In this document: positions 34,606 through 42,795 of the stretch, one piece after another
Position numbering within the stretch: the first letter of the stretch is position 1
Layout of the letters: each line of letters begins with the position of its first letter
DNA from: an uncultured Bacteroides sp.
GTDB lineage: Bacteria > Bacteroidota > Bacteroidia > Bacteroidales > UBA932
Assembly: GCA_900546925.1 (NCBI GenBank)
Contig: UREV01000007.1
Location: forward strand, 32,731 to 96,730
DNA: 64,000 bases
Direction of reading: 5' to 3'
Made by a program: the position numbers and the translations under genes
The notes under the pieces: model-generated
Seen by the model: only the letters and a program-made list of their open reading frames with translations
Told to the model about the DNA's origin: nothing
The model's database searches: none

Positions 34606-36183
34606 CTACAGCAGCGCAGCGAACAGTCGTATAATTCTCTGAGAAAACTTCTGATACCACGGACGGCGCTCCCAATCCTCTAGCGTAACCTCTTTCGACG
34701 CCTCCAGATCCTTCAGGAAAATAGCCTTGTTTACATTCGCTACAGTCGTATCATAGATATACGCAACTAATTCATAATCAAGATTAAAACTCCTGAAATC
34801 CATATTGGCTGAACCGATCTCGGAAAGATAATCATCACTCACGAACGTCTTCGCATGAATGAAACGGCCGGTACGTTCATAAATCTTCACACCAGCCTCC
34901 AGACACTCCTTGAAATACGAACGGTTCGCAGGCCCCATGAAAAACAAATCCGCCTTTTTAGGCACCATGACACGCACATCCACGCCACTCAATGCCGCTG
35001 ACTGTAAGGCCTGAAGCATCGGTTCCGGCGGTACGAAATAAGGAGTCTGTATATAAATGTACTTCTTCGCATGCTGCACAGCCCACACCGCGCCCATGTG
35101 AATATGCCCCCAACGCGATTCCGGCTCGTCCGGAACTATCTGGATGAGACAGTCCTTATTCTTGAATTTGAAGTTCATGTCCAGGCTCTGAATAGGAGTC
35201 TTCGCCAGCACCTCCGCGATCCCATTGCCTTCGGAATCTTCTTCGTTCAGGTCAATGTCCGTGTCCCGTGCCGCTTCAGCATTGACCTTAACAGCAGACC
35301 CGACATCGGCGCACATCGGGAAATATTTTGCGAAGTCATCGTCTATCTCGCCGTCGGCGGTGATCCAGGTGTTCAGGAAGCTATACTGGAGACCGGCCAC
35401 GGCATTGCCGGTGATGCGCATGTGGGTGTCGCGCCATTTTACAAAATAATCATCGCTGATATTCATTCCACCGGCGTATCCGATTTTGCCGTCGATGACA
35501 ACTATCTTCCTGTGGTCGCGATAGTTAAGCTGAGTAACCAAGTTTATGAGAGGCCATCTCGGCTTGGTGAATTTCTCCACCATCACACCGGCTTTTTTCA
35601 TCTCGTTGTAGTAACCGGGGAGGATGTCTATGTTAGCGATATTCTCGTGTATAAATCTGACTTTCACGCCTTCACGAGCCTTCTTCATCAGCATTTCCTT
35701 AATCTGCTGAGCACCCTTGTCATGGCGGAAATAGAAATATTCCATGTGGATATACTCCTTCGCATTCTCCAGATCTTCCATGAGAAGTTCGAACTTCCGA
35801 TGTCCTGAAGTGATGATTTCCAGTCCATTTCCATCCGTTACGCAGGTGGAGCCGTCACAGGACAGAAGCTGCGTAAGCGTACGGTAATCCTTTTTTACAC
35901 GGTGATCTTTCTCGTGGCCGAACAGAAGTTTATGCACCTGAGCATTAGCCCTCTGTCCGAAAATATCTATGAATTTCTTGTGCTTGTTCTTGAAATATCT
36001 GGACTGCCTCAGGTTTATTCCAACCATAAAATACAGAAGGAGTCCGATAATAGGCAAAATGGTGATTATAAGCAACCAAGCGATTTTCGTAGCGGAGTCT
36101 CCACTATCGAAAATAATGACGATTATAGTGCCGATTATAAGAAAAATCAGCATCACTGAGAATATTGCAGAAACTATCGCCAT
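34606..36183 (-). CDS. cls: Cardiolipin synthase (phospholipase D family)
   Basis: A 525-residue membrane enzyme that condenses two phosphatidylglycerols into cardiolipin. It has two N-terminal transmembrane helices (residues ~5-60) and two PLD catalytic domains. The HKD motifs are HRKIVVIDGKIGYAGG (first) and HAKTFVSDDYLSEIGSANMD (second). The C-terminus ends AALL next to the DUF4476 remnant. Length and layout are standard for Bacteroidota ClsA-like enzymes. It is divergent from the decayed barrel gene at 36293. Confidence 0.93.
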   Translation of the reverse strand: MAIVSAIFSVMLIFLIIGTIIVIIFDSGDSATKIAWLLIITILPIIGLLLYFMVGINLRQSRYFKNKHKKFIDIFGQRANAQVHKLLFGHEKDHRVKKDYRTLTQLLSCDGSTCVTDGNGLEIITSGHRKFELLMEDLENAKEYIHMEYFYFRHDKGAQQIKEMLMKKAREGVKVRFIHENIANIDILPGYYNEMKKAGVMVEKFTKPRWPLINLVTQLNYRDHRKIVVIDGKIGYAGGMNISDDYFVKWRDTHMRITGNAVAGLQYSFLNTWITADGEIDDDFAKYFPMCADVGSAVKVNAEAARDTDIDLNEEDSEGNGIAEVLAKTPIQSLDMNFKFKNKDCLIQIVPDEPESRWGHIHMGAVWAVQHAKKYIYIQTPYFVPPEPMLQALQSAALSGVDVRVMVPKKADLFFMGPANRSYFKECLEAGVKIYERTGRFIHAKTFVSDDYLSEIGSANMDFRSFNLDYELVAYIYDTTVANVNKAIFLKDLEASKEVTLEDWERRPWYQKFSQRIIRLFAALL

Positions 36184-36225
36184 AATATGTTATTTTTGTA
36201 AATCTTAAAGGTAACAATTATTTCG

Positions 36226-36233
36226 TAACTTTG
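36226..36233 (+). promoter_or_regulatory. -7 box TAACTTTG ahead of the broken barrel gene
   Basis: TAACTTTG lies 59 nt before the ATG at 36293. TTTG at 36195 is 27 nt away, which is too far for the consensus spacing. The box suggests the pseudogene was once expressed. Confidence 0.45.
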
Positions 36234-36292
36234 TTCCCCGATACCATCAGAAGCGTCACAATTTTTTGCCAACTTTGACATTGACACGAAAT

Positions 36293-37437
36293 ATGAAACT
36301 TTCCACAATAGCGACAGCTGTAGTACTCTCATTGACCTGGACCACCAGCCTGAAAGCCGAAGAGGCGCCTGCGAAGAAGGGTCTCTCGTTCGTGCCGTTC
36401 CCGATGCTGGCGGGAGTATGACGGTCACTGGCGCGTACGATTCCGGAATCCGGATGGATAAATGTCGTATCATGGCAACGGCGAGTTATTGCGCCGACAA
36501 ATCCATGTCATTTTATGGATATGATGGTTATAACAGTTTCTATGACAGCGCTTTAGATGAAAGTTTCTATCGCTATGGACGCAACCGTCTGAATGTGAGG
36601 GCAGATTTGAGAGTAAAGATAACCGATAAACTGAGTTGGGAAGCCGGTTATCATTTCAATGCATTGAAAATCAGCGATTATGCTCACACAGAGGAGACGA
36701 CCGGAACGACGCTTTTCCAGCTCTATAAAACATGGGGAATCATCCCGGAGACGGCTATCTCGAATTCGAAGTTTTCTTCCGCAATCAGAGCCGGTATCGT
36801 GCTGGATACCAGGGACTTCGAGAATGTGCCATCGCGCGGGATCCTCGCCCATGCGAGTGTGACTGCCGGAGCCCGATTCATGGGTTCGTCCGATAATTTC
36901 GTTAAGGTCAATGCTTCTTTTCGTCAGTATGTCCCTCTTGTGCAAGATAAACTTACATTCGCATATCGCGTTGAGTGGCATGGTTTTGCAGGGAAAGCTC
37001 CGTGGTATCTGTATCCTTGTTTCTCGCCTGGAGAGTCGAATTATGACAATATCGGTTTGGGTGGTTACCGTATGGTCCGTGGCATCATGTATAACCGTGT
37101 GCAGAGTCCGTCCGTCGGATGGTTCAACACCGAATTCCGTTGGAAATTCGCTTCAGTTACGATATGGAAGCAGCATATCGGGTTGATGGCCAGCTGTTTC
37201 TGCGACGGCATCCGCGCCTTCCGCGAGAATGGCTTGCAAAACAAGACAGGACTGTCGCCAGAGATTTATTCGCGTTTTGTCAATGCCGATGCTTCAGAGC
37301 ATTTTCACGTCTCCGCGGGCGGTGCCATCCGTTTTATCCTGAATCATAATTTCGTCCTGACCGTAGAATACGGAAAATGCACCGACCCACGTGACGGCAT
37401 CGGTGCACTTATGATCAATTCCGGATTTTATTTCTGA
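36293..37437 (+). pseudogene. BamA/Omp85-like outer-membrane barrel, internal deletion and frameshift
   Basis: The ATG at 36293 begins a signal peptide and the opening PAKKGLSFVPFPMLAGV, then stops (TGA 36419-36421). The rest of the gene continues in another frame from 36418: TVTGAYDSGIRMDKCRI, SFYGYDGYNSFYD, GIVLDTRDFENVPSRG, and a barrel ending LMINSGFYF. Family members of the D15/surface-antigen type have extra sequence between the FP-LA motif and the first barrel strands, so about 35-40 codons seem deleted as well as the frame shifted. The 339-codon downstream part has no signal peptide of its own and would not reach the outer membrane. Its 3' end is partly repeated at 37.7 and 41.9 kb. 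Confidence 0.75.
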
Positions 37438-37481
37438 TTTGGCGACATCGAACTGCCAGGGCGTCCGAAATTAACCTGGTC

Positions 37482-37550
37482 GCGGCAGAAGTCGGACTCG
37501 TCCGCTCAGGTGCTTTGCAATTCGCGGCCTGAGTTCCGACTCCTGCCGCT
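37482..37550. repeat. Dispersed hairpin repeat, copy D
   Basis: GCGGCAG...CTGCCGC outer arms, GTCGGA...TCCGAC inner arms, and the core in reverse orientation (GCTCAGGTGCTTTGCAATTC, 37504-37523). It lies directly downstream of the broken barrel gene. Confidence 0.7.
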
Positions 37551-37584
37551 GGCGTGACGGTATTTTGTTCGGATATCGTTACGT

Positions 37585-37711
37585 GGCCGGTCGGCGGCAG
37601 TGCCCGGAGAGCGAATTGCGAAGCACCTGAGCGAGCGGGCACTGACCGCCGCCGGCATCGCTGATAATCATATAATACGGAAAATGCACCGCCCCGCGTG
37701 ACGGTATCTTA
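37585..37711. repeat. Dispersed hairpin repeat, copy E, with a copied gene-end tail
   Basis: Arms CGGCGGCAGTGCCC and GGGCACTGACCGCCG enclose the core GAATTGCGAAGCACCTGAGC (37613-37632). From 37648 the tail GCCGCCGGCATCGC leads into ATACGGAAAATGCACCG (37675), a copy of part of the barrel gene's last codons (37368 onward). The right end reaches the yoeB stop region. Confidence 0.65.
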
Positions 37712-37987
37712 TTTGTCGTCGTAGTGACCCTCTACTGTCAAGACCAGCACAGTAACCTTCTCCTCATATATGTCATAAATTAGACGGTCGTTCTTGGATA
37801 TCCGTCTGGAATATGTTATCGAATCGCCTGATTTTAACGGCTCCGGATGTCCAGTACCAGTTCTCGGATGCTCCATCATTTCATCAAGAAGTTTTACCAA
37901 CTTCTTGTATTGCAAAGGATTGGATTTCTTGTATTTCGATATGGTCTTAATCGCGATTTGGGTAAATTCAATCGTATATTGGCTCAT
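37709..37987 (-). CDS. yoeB: YoeB-family toxin (ribosome-dependent mRNA interferase)
   Basis: A 92-residue RelE/YoeB-fold toxin. The signature TGHPEPLKSGDSITYSRRI, then DRLIYDI and the C-terminal VEGHYDD, matches Txe/YoeB proteins. His88 and Tyr89 near the C-terminus and the Arg pair are the expected catalytic residues. It would cleave mRNA in the ribosome when freed from its antitoxin. The start overlaps the antitoxin stop by 4 nt, and the pair is transcribed from a promoter with an operator palindrome. The gene looks intact. Confidence 0.9.
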   Translation of the reverse strand: MSQYTIEFTQIAIKTISKYKKSNPLQYKKLVKLLDEMMEHPRTGTGHPEPLKSGDSITYSRRISKNDRLIYDIYEEKVTVLVLTVEGHYDDK

Positions 37988-38244
37988 AGCGATTCCAGGA
38001 AGTCATTAAGTTCCTCTTTTGTTCTACAGGTCGTAACATTACCTTCCTTATATTGCTTACGTCCCTCTTCAAGCCTCTCTTCCACTTCTGGAGAAAGGAC
38101 ATAGTCATTATCGTAAACAGGTGTTAGCAGATAGGAGACCTTACCTCTACGTCTGATAACCACTTGTGCACCTTTATCGGCGAGTGCAAACATAGATGCC
38201 TGCTTTTCCCGAAATTCTCTCGATGTAATTTGTATAACTGCCAT
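37984..38244 (-). CDS. yefM: YefM/Phd-family antitoxin
   Basis: An 86-residue antitoxin from the chosen start (MAVIQITSREFREKQASMFA). The N-terminal half is the Phd/YefM DNA-binding and dimerisation domain (KGAQVVIRRRGKVSYLL). The acidic C-terminus (EERLEEGRKQYKEG) should wrap the YoeB toxin. A longer in-frame start is rejected because it would run through the operator and promoter. Upstream lies a perfect 11-bp palindrome overlapping the -7 box, which fits the usual autorepression by the toxin-antitoxin complex. Confidence 0.88.
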   Translation of the reverse strand: MAVIQITSREFREKQASMFALADKGAQVVIRRRGKVSYLLTPVYDNDYVLSPEVEERLEEGRKQYKEGNVTTCRTKEELNDFLESL

Positions 38245-38260
38245 AATCTTTACACTTAAT

Positions 38261-38288
38261 CTTTGTGTACCAATACAGGTACACAAAG
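38261..38288. promoter_or_regulatory. Operator palindrome of yefM-yoeB
   Basis: CTTTGTGTACC and GGTACACAAAG form perfect 11-bp arms around a 6-nt spacer, 17 nt upstream of the antitoxin ATG. The right arm overlaps the -7 promoter box. Confidence 0.75.
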
Positions 38289-38314
38289 ATAATGACTTTC
38301 TCAGGAAACTCCAA
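38284..38314 (-). promoter_or_regulatory. Promoter of yefM-yoeB
   Basis: On the minus strand, TTG (38314-38312) and TATCTTTG (38291-38284) are 20 nt apart. The -7 box overlaps the operator's right arm, so a bound repressor would block it. Confidence 0.65.
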
Positions 38315-38456
38315 TATAAATTCAATGCATTCGTAACAAGTCCTGCGTAAAAATCTGTCTGAAGGCTGGACAACTTGGCGGCAAGATAATAAAGATATAA
38401 ATATTGTAAAACGTTGCTCCAGAGGTTATTATAGTTATATTAACTGCGCGTAAAAT

Positions 38457-38492
38457 CTGCCAGGTTGTATGAAAAAACATAGGACCTGGCAG
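38457..38492. repeat. CTGCCAGGT...ACCTGGCAG inverted repeat, copy 2
   Basis: Perfect 9-bp arms (38457-38465 and 38484-38492) around an 18-nt loop, very like 6756-6793. The gap from 38315 to 38718 holds this element and hairpin copy F but no gene. Confidence 0.6.
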
Positions 38493-38565
38493 GATTCTAT
38501 TGTTGCTGCGTGTTTATATTAATCTGTTTATCAATAAGTTATATCGTATACTTGGCAATATAGAC

Positions 38566-38679
38566 CCGCCAGGTTGTCCGAGATTAACGTGGTTGCGGCG
38601 GGAGGTCGGACTCGTCCGCTCAGGTGCTTCGCAATTCGCGGACTGAATTTCGACTTCTGCCGCTTGCGTAACCTGGCGG
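38566..38679. repeat. Dispersed hairpin repeat, copy F
   Basis: Outer arms CCGCCAGGTT and AACCTGGCGG are exact complements. Inside are GTCGGACTCGTCC and the core in reverse orientation (GCTCAGGTGCTTCGCAATTC, 38618-38637). The following 16 nt (38678-38693, GGAGACCCGTGGTCAC) recur inside the long hairpin at 41822, which links the two families. Confidence 0.7.
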
Positions 38680-38718
38680 AGACCCGTGGTCACGCATCTC
38701 TCAGCACGGCGAGTGTCA

Positions 38719-41562
38719 CTAAAGATCACTCACTTTTTCCATGAACTTCATTCTCGATTCTCTGGCAAAACTCCACTTGCCAAAATTGAAGGATACGCCT
38801 AAGAGAATACAGCGCCCAAGACTGTTTCTATACGTATCTTCCACATATTCCGCTGATGCAATGTGTGAAAAAGACCTTGAGTTATCGAGTATGTCATATG
38901 CCGAAAGGCTGATAGTGAACAACTTGATCGCCTTTGCTATTCTCATATTCAGTAACCAGTCAGGCTTGTTGTAGCCGGAACTGAAACCCCGGTACCAGTT
39001 AAAATCCAGACGTCCTTCCACTTCCCATCCTTGACGATTCTTCCAGAGGGCCTCTGTATATGTGTTTATACGCCAGTTGTTTATTTCCGCATCGGGGGAC
39101 GCTGAATACCAGGCACATGTATTGGTCGCCGACAATCCTTCTCTCAAAGACCAATTCTTCAATTCATACTTCAGATCCGCATTCACCGTCCAATTCAGAT
39201 TCTGCGTACGATTCTCGATGAAACCACTTCTGCCACTGTAAAACTCGCTGCCATTCTTGTCTCCGTACAGCCACTTCATCATATCGGCATAATCGAATTT
39301 TTCTTGGTCAATGCCTTTGAGCGGACCATTCGAAACATACATGGTACCAGTCCTGAAATCAGTCTTTGGGGTAATGGTCAAATTGAGGCTCCGCTTTTTA
39401 TTCAGCGATTTTGAATATGTCACATTAAGCCCGACATTATAGGCCGGATGCTTTGAATTGACTGGAATCGAATACCTTATCGCTGAAAGATCATACCAAC
39501 TCGCTCTGATAATCTCGTTCAAATTCATGGCACCGCGAAGACGGATATCCATAAAATTGCTTCCGCGCCTTTTCGAACCACGTATCACTGACAAACTGAA
39601 ATCCTGACGATAACCGGTCTTAAGGTAGATGTTACCTGTCGATATGTCCACAGGGTTAGAGAAATCGGGCGCAGAACAGTCAGTTTCCTGCCGTGTAGGA
39701 GTCATAGTTTTTCCGTTTGTGTAAAATGAATAATGCCATGAACTCGCTTGTGATGAAATTCCAAACTTAGGTCCTATGCTTATTTGCCAACTGTCATAAG
39801 TGTTTTCCTTAACCCCATATGATTTGGAGTAGTCCTTCAAATTATCTTCATATACACTCAGGCCGAAATCCGTTTGAATTGCAGTTGTACGCTTAGTTCC
39901 GAATTGAGCAAAAATGTCTTGCTTGAGGTTCATGCGTCTTCCGGTAGTACGCCTTGAGTAATAGTCGTTGCGGCTATGGTCTACCGCATTGTCGGCATCT
40001 CTGTTTTCCCTGAAGTAGTCATAATCGGCAGTCAACTCGGAACTTAGTTGCCACGCAGGTGACAAAGAGACAGAATAATTCAGATACCCATTCAGGCTGA
40101 TTCCGTCGTATTTATCATTATATAGGAGACTTCGTCTTTCGGACAATGAATTAAAGCGGGTTATAGCTGATTCGCTACTGTTTCCTCGCTTTCCGTTATA
40201 GTCGACAAGTCCCCCGAAAGTTACTCGATGCTTCATCTCTCTATCTAAATCATATCTGGCATCCAGTTTTACTCTTGCGCTAAAATTATCAGAGTTGGAA
40301 TCTGTCAATGATTCGCTTCCGTTGAGTTCTTCTCCCTTGGAATTTTCCGTAGAAGATTTACTTTCATTCGTTGTGTTTTTTCTATTGTAGAGGAATCGTC
40401 CTGTGACTTTAAACCCGTCACGAGCAAGTTGTGAATCACCTATGCTAAAGTCTGCTTTGGCAGAATGAGTTATATCATTGCTTTTCTGGCTGCGATTTAT
40501 TGCCAGTTGTTCTCCCGAACTGAGGAACGATGTGCGACGGGAATCCGAAAGGCTCATATTATTACGGAAGTCGTATGTGGCGGCCCCATTAGTTTCATAC
40601 CCGTTGATTCTGGATGTATTGTAGTTCAATCCGCCCGATGCAACGTCGGTCACCCCAGAAGAGGCTCTGGATAATTGGCTGTGATTTACATTATTGCCGC
40701 CGCCAAGAAGGGTAAATGTATCCTTCTCCCCGTAGAATTGGGCATATAACTTGGCATTGTACAAACCCTTGGTATCGTCATTGAATATATCAGACTTTTT
40801 ACTCCTGACAGATGCGCCTCCTTCTACGGATGCTCTGCCGAACCAGGATTCGCGATATTCTTCCTTCAGTCTTACATCCATTTCTTTCTTCTTCGCCCTC
40901 ATGCCCGGTCTTCTGTTGTCTTCACTGTCGAAAACCTTTATCTTGTTTACGATGAATGCAGGCAGGTTCTCCAACGCCTTGGACTGATCATCGAAAAAGA
41001 AAGTCTTTCCTTCCACGGTTATTCTTTTCACAGGTTCTCCGTTGACGCTAACCTGTCCGTTAACCACCTCTATGCCAGGCATTTTCTTAAGCAAATCTCC
41101 TAAGTTAGCATTGCTTCCTGTCTGGAATGATGTCGCATTGTATATAAGCGTATCGCCTTTCATGGTCACAAGGTCACCCATCTCCGTTATTTTGGCACCC
41201 TCAAGTCCCTCAAGATCTTCCTCGAGTTTTACTTCCACCCTTCCGAGTATTCTAGGATAAAATTCCATCTCTTTGGTATAAGGCTTAAAACCTAGAATCT
41301 GAACATTTACATTATACTTTCCCGGGTCAAAGAATTTCAGCAGGGCAACTCCTCTCTTGTCCGTAAACCCAAAAGATGTTACCAGGGTATCACCTACCGG
41401 AATGATATATACCGTAGCCATCTCTATCGGATTCTCAGTTCCAGCTTCAGTAACTGTCACACTCAGTGACGTTTTATCCTGAGGATTATCTACAACTTGT
41501 CCGAAGACCGATGATATTCCGAGACATAAAAGGAATACCATTGAACACATTAGCTTACTCAT
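38719..41562 (-). CDS. TonB-dependent-receptor-like outer-membrane protein
   Basis: A 947-residue outer-membrane protein with a signal peptide (cleavage near VFG-QVVD). Residues ~30-110 form a carboxypeptidase-regulatory-like Ig domain (SVTVTEAGTENPIEMATVYI). Then comes a plug-like domain (LGDLLKKMPGIEVVNGQVSV, KVFDSEDNRRPGM) and a long barrel ending in beta-signal-like residues. This is the Bacteroidota outer-membrane-beta-barrel type that resembles TonB receptors without a clear TonB box. The start at 41562 gives the natural signal peptide; upstream in-frame codons are not family-like. No SusD or hydrolase lies beside it, so the ligand is unknown. Confidence 0.82.
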   Translation of the reverse strand: MSKLMCSMVFLLCLGISSVFGQVVDNPQDKTSLSVTVTEAGTENPIEMATVYIIPVGDTLVTSFGFTDKRGVALLKFFDPGKYNVNVQILGFKPYTKEMEFYPRILGRVEVKLEEDLEGLEGAKITEMGDLVTMKGDTLIYNATSFQTGSNANLGDLLKKMPGIEVVNGQVSVNGEPVKRITVEGKTFFFDDQSKALENLPAFIVNKIKVFDSEDNRRPGMRAKKKEMDVRLKEEYRESWFGRASVEGGASVRSKKSDIFNDDTKGLYNAKLYAQFYGEKDTFTLLGGGNNVNHSQLSRASSGVTDVASGGLNYNTSRINGYETNGAATYDFRNNMSLSDSRRTSFLSSGEQLAINRSQKSNDITHSAKADFSIGDSQLARDGFKVTGRFLYNRKNTTNESKSSTENSKGEELNGSESLTDSNSDNFSARVKLDARYDLDREMKHRVTFGGLVDYNGKRGNSSESAITRFNSLSERRSLLYNDKYDGISLNGYLNYSVSLSPAWQLSSELTADYDYFRENRDADNAVDHSRNDYYSRRTTGRRMNLKQDIFAQFGTKRTTAIQTDFGLSVYEDNLKDYSKSYGVKENTYDSWQISIGPKFGISSQASSWHYSFYTNGKTMTPTRQETDCSAPDFSNPVDISTGNIYLKTGYRQDFSLSVIRGSKRRGSNFMDIRLRGAMNLNEIIRASWYDLSAIRYSIPVNSKHPAYNVGLNVTYSKSLNKKRSLNLTITPKTDFRTGTMYVSNGPLKGIDQEKFDYADMMKWLYGDKNGSEFYSGRSGFIENRTQNLNWTVNADLKYELKNWSLREGLSATNTCAWYSASPDAEINNWRINTYTEALWKNRQGWEVEGRLDFNWYRGFSSGYNKPDWLLNMRIAKAIKLFTISLSAYDILDNSRSFSHIASAEYVEDTYRNSLGRCILLGVSFNFGKWSFARESRMKFMEKVSDL

Positions 41563-41802
41563 ACGATAGACATTTGCGGTTAAACATAGTGTCTGTAGCA
41601 ATTCGACCTCAATGTACAAAATAAATCTTAAGAAACAAATTGTAAATTGATATTTTATCTCTGAACGGCCATGACACATTAGCACCAAATCAGAAAAATA
41701 TCCGGCAGAACGGCCTTTGCCCGGACAAAATGCTCATTTTGAACAGTTTATCCGGTGGAAAACGTTTTAACCTGGAGGAATTATCCAAACGTGTATTTCA
41801 GA

Positions 41803-41919
41803 GGCGGTCAGAGGTCCCACTGGAGACCCGTGGTCACCCATGACCCCGTAAATGGGAGGTGCCGGCGATAGCCGGAGGGATGAGCGAAGCGAAGGTCTCC
41901 AGTGGGACCTCTGGCCGCC
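41803..41919. repeat. Long-armed hairpin (19-bp perfect core, ~25-bp stem)
   Basis: 41810-41828 and 41894-41912 are exact inverted copies of 19 nt, and pairing extends outward to 41803 and 41919 with one G-U-compatible mismatch. The loop has its own small stems (CCCAT/ATGGG, GCCGGC/GCCGG) and the motif GGATGAGCGAAGCGAA, which recurs in reverse at 62.3 kb. No coding potential was seen. Confidence 0.8.
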
Positions 41920-42008
41920 GCCGGCATCGCCGATGACCATATAATACGAAAAATGCACCGACCCGCGTCACGGCATCGGTGCACTTATGATCAATTTCTG
42001 ATTTGGCG
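41917..42008. repeat. Copy of the barrel-gene 3' end with shared tail
   Basis: 41917-41944 matches 37648-37675 (GCCGCCGGCATCGC, then CATATAATAC). 41944-42008 matches the end of the broken barrel gene at 37368-37444 with a ~12-nt gap and a few substitutions. It ends shortly before the glpF stop. Confidence 0.7.
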
Positions 42009-42026
42009 TCCTCAAAAATAATCAGC

Positions 42027-42779
42027 CTAATAAACCAGCAGATAAACCCCGGCAGCGAGTGCAGCTCCGGCGAGCGGACCAAACACTGGTACCCAGCTGT
42101 AGCCCCAGCCGCTGTCACGCTTTCCTGCTATAGGCAGAATTGCATGGGCGATACGCGGAGCAAGATCCCTTGCAGGATTCATGGCGTAACCTGTAGTTCC
42201 GCCGAGAGACATACCCAGCGCCATAATCAGACATGTTACAGGGAACGCTCCGATGCCACCGATATTGATAGTGCTGCCCCCGAACGAAGCTGTATTTCCA
42301 GAAGTGCCTAACGCCAGGATAATGAACATCAAAACGAAGGTTGCGATAAGCTCGCTGAGGAAATTCACACTCTTGTGCTCGATAGCCGGCATTGTACAGA
42401 AAGTCCCGAGTATTCCGTCAGGATTCTGCGAACTTGCACGATAATGATCCACATAAAATACGTAAACCAACAGGGCTCCCACAAAACCGCCGAGCATCTG
42501 CGCCACCATATAAGGCAACACAGCAGACCAACTGAAGGACCCTGCAATAGCAAGTCCCAGAGTTACGGCAGGATTAAGATGAGCACCGGAATATGGACCG
42601 GCCACGAACACTCCACACATCACGGCGAAACCCCACGCAAGCGAAATGACAATCCATCCGGCCCCCTTCGCTTTAGACTTTTCCAGAGTACAAGCTGCGC
42701 ACACGCCGTCTCCCATGAGTAACAAAATCATCGTGCCGATGAATTCGAATACACATTCTGTAAACAAAGTTATTTCCAT
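42027..42779 (-). CDS. glpF: Glycerol facilitator / aquaglyceroporin
   Basis: A 250-residue MIP-family channel with six helices and two half-helices carrying the NPA motifs (GAHLNPAVTLG and GYAMNPARDLAPR). The Asp after the second NPA-Arg (ARD) is characteristic of glycerol-conducting members rather than strict water channels. It lets glycerol enter by diffusion across the inner membrane. It lies 16 nt downstream of glpK on the same strand, the classical glpKF pairing. Confidence 0.93.
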   Translation of the reverse strand: MEITLFTECVFEFIGTMILLLMGDGVCAACTLEKSKAKGAGWIVISLAWGFAVMCGVFVAGPYSGAHLNPAVTLGLAIAGSFSWSAVLPYMVAQMLGGFVGALLVYVFYVDHYRASSQNPDGILGTFCTMPAIEHKSVNFLSELIATFVLMFIILALGTSGNTASFGGSTINIGGIGAFPVTCLIMALGMSLGGTTGYAMNPARDLAPRIAHAILPIAGKRDSGWGYSWVPVFGPLAGAALAAGVYLLVY

Positions 42780-42795
42780 ATTTCCACGTTTTTGG

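Noticed and set aside
34429..34683. An 84-codon plus-strand frame between the peroxidase and cls
   Set aside because: The opposite strand shows a clear DUF4476 pattern, and this frame overlaps the end of cls.
35071..35808. A 245-codon plus-strand frame opposite cls
   Set aside because: The cls frame has both HKD motifs; the opposite frame is a by-product.
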